DNA from: a virus
Strand: one strand, 5' to 3'
Virus record (IMG/VR): IMGVR_UViG_3300031776_000002
Span: 1-24,114 of that record
DNA: 24,114 bases
Shown: piece after piece, positions 21,626 through 24,114 of the stretch
Layout: each line of letters opens with the position of its first letter
How positions within the stretch are numbered: the stretch's first letter is position 1
Translations under genes and position numbers: made by a program
Notes under the pieces: model-generated
Seen by the model: only the letters and a program-made list of their open reading frames with translations
What the model was told of the DNA's origin: nothing
Databases searched by the model: none

Positions 21626-21629
21626 GTGA
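21333..21629 (+). CDS. Helicase loader-like protein (G39P/loader-and-inhibitor type)
   Basis: 98 aa from ATG 21333, with GAGGTGAGGCG just upstream. A small all-helical domain: 'YTEFVEAIKLLCLCFRQPPL', 'SEEELQAWYTVGKMSK', 'MAAAVESLALSLDRFPSLSQ', 'LVEAIQEAKWERKR'. The pattern 'W...l......d...A...l......FPs...l' is that of the SPP1 G39P-type loader/inhibitor, which brings the hexameric helicase to the initiator. Placement between initiator and helicase is exactly right. Codon third positions are strongly GC-rich, so this frame is the real one even though the upstream gene's frame also stays open here. The stop overlaps the helicase start by 8 bases. Confidence 0.75.
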   Translation: MSNDPQNDAGMSYTEFVEAIKLLCLCFRQPPLSEEELQAWYTVGKMSKRNPQDMAAAVESLALSLDRFPSLSQLVEAIQEAKWERKRSQAATEVVGDE

Positions 21630-22863
21630 GAGGCCAGCGGCTGAGCAGGCAGCGCAAGACGGAATCGAGCCTGTCCACGATTACGTCGCAGAGGCTGCGG
21701 TGGTCGGGGCGGCAATGCTGCATGACGGACTAGCACGCGAGCTGACGTTTCTGGAGCCGGAGGACTTCTCGTCCTGGTTGTGGTCAGTGTGCTGGTCGGA
21801 AATACAAAACCTCGCCCGGCGCGGTCTGACGCCGGACCTGACCGCCGTCACAAGTGAGCTGCGTCGGAAGAGGAACCTGGCGCCCGAGCTGCTGCGGCAG
21901 GTCGCCGACGCTGTTGACGTGGCGCCGACGGAGATGTATGCCGCCCAGTTGGCGAGGCGGGTAAAGACCATAGCCAGGCTTCGAAGGCTGCAACTAACGT
22001 GCTATGAGATCGCCAAGGCGGCGAGTGAGCCTATGGCAGACGAGGACGCCGAGCGGCTGCTGTCCCGGGCGCCCGAGTCGGTGAGGCAGGCGACGGGAGG
22101 GACGATAGCGACAACGCCCATGCGGGCTGCGGTCGATGTGGTGGCCGAGGCGCTTTGGGCTGGCGATGACGGCGTCGGCCCGGTCGAGTGGTGCGGGATA
22201 ACGACGATCGAGCGCTTGGTGGGAAGGATGAGGCCAGGGCTGTCCATCATCGGCGCCAGAACGGGACTCGGCAAGTCAACCTTCCTGTTGCAGTGTGCGG
22301 TCAGATGGGCATCGGCAGGCTACCGGGTGCTGTTGTGCGACATGGAGATGAGCGAACGGGAAGTCGGGCGGCGGTTGCACCGGCAATGCGAGACGCTGCA
22401 CCTTGAGGTGCCGCAGACGCTGTGGATCACAGGCCCGGACATCCGAGACATCGGCACCATCTGTTCGCTGGCGGAGGAGTTGCTGCGGGATGAACGCCCG
22501 GGCTTGGTCTGTGTGGACTACGTGCAGTTGGTCACGGGAGCGAAGGCGGAACGGAGGGACCAAGAGCTCGCGATCGTGTCGCGGGCACTGCACGAGTTGG
22601 GGCTGCGGCTGGAGTCGCCAGTGTTGGCGGCGGCCCAGTTGCGTCGGACTCGGGGAGTGAGGCCGACCCTGGAAGACTTGCGCGAGTCAGGAGCGCTTGA
22701 ACAGGACGCCGGCGTCGTGTTATTGTTAGTCGAGGGAGATGACGACCTCGAACTGCGTGTCGCGAAGAACCGCTACGGGCCGACGGGCTGGACGGCGGTT
22801 GAACTGGAGCCGGCCTCGGTGCGGATAAAGGAGGTGGTCCATGCCGCAGAGGAAAGGCAGTAG
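21622..22863 (+). CDS. Replicative DNA helicase, DnaB family
   Basis: 413 aa from ATG 21622 with GGAGGTGGTAGGCG upstream. N-terminal domain (about 18-120): 'EAAVVGAAMLHDGLARELTF', 'LEPEDFSS', helices of the DnaB collar. RecA-like ATPase domain: Walker A 'GARTGLGKST' (211-220, Lys218), 'VLLCDMEMSEREVGRRLHRQ', Walker B 'GLVCVDYVQLV', 'ESPVLAAAQLRR', 'DLRESGALEQDAGVVLLL', and arginine finger/C-terminal motif 'AKNRYGPTG'. A hexameric 5'-3' helicase that would unwind the fork after loading at the phage origin. Slightly short compared with bacterial DnaB (about 450 aa), mostly in the N-terminal part and linker. It overlaps the next gene by 23 bases. Confidence 0.93.
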   Translation: MSERPAAEQAAQDGIEPVHDYVAEAAVVGAAMLHDGLARELTFLEPEDFSSWLWSVCWSEIQNLARRGLTPDLTAVTSELRRKRNLAPELLRQVADAVDVAPTEMYAAQLARRVKTIARLRRLQLTCYEIAKAASEPMADEDAERLLSRAPESVRQATGGTIATTPMRAAVDVVAEALWAGDDGVGPVEWCGITTIERLVGRMRPGLSIIGARTGLGKSTFLLQCAVRWASAGYRVLLCDMEMSEREVGRRLHRQCETLHLEVPQTLWITGPDIRDIGTICSLAEELLRDERPGLVCVDYVQLVTGAKAERRDQELAIVSRALHELGLRLESPVLAAAQLRRTRGVRPTLEDLRESGALEQDAGVVLLLVEGDDDLELRVAKNRYGPTGWTAVELEPASVRIKEVVHAAEERQ

Positions 22864-23578
22864 GAACCCCGAGCGGGACGAGATCATGCGCCGGCTGCGT
22901 GCCGAGGGATACACGGTCCGCCAGCTAGGGCAGGCTTTCGGAGTGTCGTTTCAGCGTGTCCACCAGATCACGAGGGGCATCAAGCCTGCGGCAAAGTGGT
23001 CAGATCGGCCACTCGGAGCCGCCCCGGGCCTCCGTGTCCGAGAGCTGCAGAAAGACCGAGACTTCGTGTTGGATGCGGCGTCAGGGAAGCCTATCGAAGA
23101 GATGAGGCGCAAGTGGGGCGAGGCGGTCGAAAAGAAAGACCTCCCGCCCATCTGGAGGGTCGTCCGGCAACATCGGGACGCTCTGCGCTGGCGTCGCAAG
23201 TACCCGCCCGAGCAGGTGTTGGAGGCGCTGCGGGAGGCCGCCCGGGCAGTAGGCGAGCCGCTGACCACCAAGAAGTATGATGTGTGGAGGCGAAAGACGG
23301 GGAAGCCATCGGCAATCGTGCCAGTGTGGCAGTTTGGGTCGTGGCGGGCGGCCTGCGAGGCGGCTGGCGTGCGGTGTGGGGAAAGAAACCGGCCCAGGAA
23401 AGACTACACCGAGGCGCTGCGGGCTGCGCTCAGTCGGGCGGTCAAGGCGAGGCCCGGGGAGGACGTCCGCCTTCCGTGTCACGTGAGATGGCGACTACGA
23501 CACCTGTACGGTAGTCTGGAGGAGGCGGTAAAGGAGGTGATCGATGAGGAAGAGGAGCGAAGCGCTAGTGTTGCTTGA
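22841..23578 (+). CDS. DNA-binding protein with HTH and homing-endonuclease-associated repeat
   Basis: 245 aa from ATG 22841 (AAAGGAGGTGGTCC upstream). The N-terminus (about 10-48) is a sigma region 4-like helix-turn-helix: 'ERDEIMRRLRAEGYTVRQLG', 'AFGVSFQRVHQITRG'. Residues about 127-172 fit the repeat often attached to HNH homing endonucleases: 'LREAARAVGEPLTTKKYDVW' (Tyr146-Trp149), 'GKPSA', 'FGSWRAACEAAG' (Phe165-Trp168). A further related helical segment (about 188-235) ends 'YGSLEEAVKEVI'. No nuclease residues are seen in it. An HNH gene begins inside its last 35 bases, so the two may act together as a split site-specific endonuclease. Confidence 0.7.
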   Translation: MPQRKGSRNPERDEIMRRLRAEGYTVRQLGQAFGVSFQRVHQITRGIKPAAKWSDRPLGAAPGLRVRELQKDRDFVLDAASGKPIEEMRRKWGEAVEKKDLPPIWRVVRQHRDALRWRRKYPPEQVLEALREAARAVGEPLTTKKYDVWRRKTGKPSAIVPVWQFGSWRAACEAAGVRCGERNRPRKDYTEALRAALSRAVKARPGEDVRLPCHVRWRLRHLYGSLEEAVKEVIDEEEERSASVA

Positions 23579-23867
23579 GGCGCCGGCGTGCGAGCGGTGT
23601 GAACGCAGGCAACCGGGCGCTTTCCACCACTTGGTGCCACGTAGCAGAGGCGGCAAAACGATTCCCGGAAATCTGGTGTGGCTCTGCGTTGAGTGTCACC
23701 GATGGGTACACGACCACCCGAAAAAGGCGACGGAGCACGGCTGGTTGCGGCGGGAGATCGGCCAGGAGCTCGGCTGCTGGCGGTGCGGGCATCGACCTGA
23801 GGGCTGCTATGTGTGCCAGTTTGTGGCCAAGGCGCTGGAGGCCGAGGCCTCTGCGAGCGTCAGGTAG
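23544..23867 (+). CDS. HNH endonuclease
   Basis: 107 aa from ATG 23544 behind AAAGGAGGTGATCG, overlapping the previous gene. ββα-metal HNH motif: 'HHLVPRSRGG' (His28-His29), 'GNLVWLC' (Asn43), 'CVECHRWVHDHP' (His52, His56), with structural zinc cysteines Cys16, Cys19, Cys48 and Cys51. After the nuclease domain comes a second Cys set, 'CWRCGHRPEGCYVC', which could bind another zinc; such an extra knuckle is not typical of the short HNH proteins found beside phage terminases. Role could be packaging-associated nicking or a homing-type activity with the upstream DNA-binding protein. Confidence 0.88.
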   Translation: MRKRSEALVLLEAPACERCERRQPGAFHHLVPRSRGGKTIPGNLVWLCVECHRWVHDHPKKATEHGWLRREIGQELGCWRCGHRPEGCYVCQFVAKALEAEASASVR

Positions 23868-23891
23868 AGGCGAGGATCGGGGCCGGCTGCC

Positions 23892-24114
23892 GTGGACAAA
23901 CTGTGGAAACGACTGGAGCGCGAAACTGCCGCAGCACTCGGTGGCCGCCGTCACCCGTCCCAGGGCAGACCGGCCCCAGACATTACCGCCAGTGAGTGGC
24001 AGATTGAGCACAAAGCGCGGGCTTCGGTGCCTGGGTGGATACGGGAGGCACTGGAGCAGGTGGAACGCCTGGAGCGACCTCGAGCCGCTGTCGTCACAGT
24101 GCACGAGGGGAAGG
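23892..24114 (+). CDS. PD-(D/E)XK resolvase-like nuclease, 3' truncated by window
   Basis: The first 74 codons of a gene running off the window; GTG 23892 is the first start after the in-frame stop at 23865-23867. 'LWKRLERETAAALGGRRHPS' leads to 'GRPAPDI' (Asp30) and 'WQIEHKARA' (Glu39, Lys41), then 'PGWIREALEQVERL' and 'AVVTVHE'. This order (basic helix, 'GGRR.p..Gr...pDv', E-x-K, W..dA..Qa, 'p.vvlHe') is one I recall from small phage nucleases annotated as putative Holliday junction resolvases. Not complete, so the rest of the active site cannot be checked. Confidence 0.65.
   Translation, partial: MDKLWKRLERETAAALGGRRHPSQGRPAPDITASEWQIEHKARASVPGWIREALEQVERLERPRAAVVTVHEGK

Noticed and set aside
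1-24114. tRNA genes, integrase/repressor lysogeny module, insertion sequences
   Set aside because: None could be seen; there are almost no non-coding gaps to hold them and no protein resembles them.

Overview
The window is a gene-dense, GC-rich stretch of a tailed double-stranded DNA phage (or prophage) with siphovirus-type modules. Every supported gene lies on the + strand. Most junctions are ATGA/GTGA overlaps or gaps of a few bases, and strong AAAGGAGG-type ribosome binding sites precede ATG, GTG and occasionally TTG starts. The strong Shine-Dalgarno sites, a cytoplasmic amidase endolysin with an XhlA-like partner and a holin, and a consensus sigma70-type promoter point to a GC-rich Gram-positive-type host (actinobacterium or high-GC Firmicutes relative). 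The sequence alone does not fix the host. No integrase, repressor, tRNA or CRISPR array was seen.

Layout. (1) 1-1860: 3' part of a prohead protease and the HK97-fold major capsid gene; portal and terminase are presumably to the left of the window. (2) 1957-9725: tail module with tube protein, a gpG/gpGT chaperone pair made by a -1 frameshift on GGGAAAG, tape measure, and three baseplate/tail-tip proteins. (3) 9726-13455: glycosyltransferase, a Cys-rich small protein, an XhlA-like protein, an orphan C5-cytosine methyltransferase, a holin, and an amidase endolysin that has a plausible internal start for its C-terminal domain. (4) 13505-15332: the head-tail connector block (adaptor, head closure, gp10-like, tail terminator), which normally sits between capsid and tail tube but here lies about 11 kb downstream, after the lysis genes.

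(5) 15382-20246: early region behind a strong promoter (TTGACA-17-TATACT with two phased A-tracts). It encodes a tiny acidic Pro/Glu protein, two tandem paralogues of unknown function (CxCG domain plus MORN-like HREDGPA repeats), an ERF-type annealing protein, a Cas4/AddB-like nuclease with four candidate Fe-S cysteines, an unknown protein, a secreted/membrane-anchored lytic transglycosylase, and a small ORF. Two near-identical stem-loops precede the last two start codons of this stretch.

(6) 20240-24114: replication module with a replisome organizer, a nested helicase-loader-like gene, a DnaB-family helicase, an HTH/homing-endonuclease-repeat protein overlapping an HNH nuclease, and the start of a PD-(D/E)XK resolvase-like gene cut by the window end. 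Inside the organizer gene is the most striking DNA-level signal of the window: about twelve 11-bp units (consensus TGCAYA+5) at 20464-20604, followed by an A/T-rich stretch. This looks like an iteron origin embedded in its own initiator gene, in the manner of lambda O/ori.
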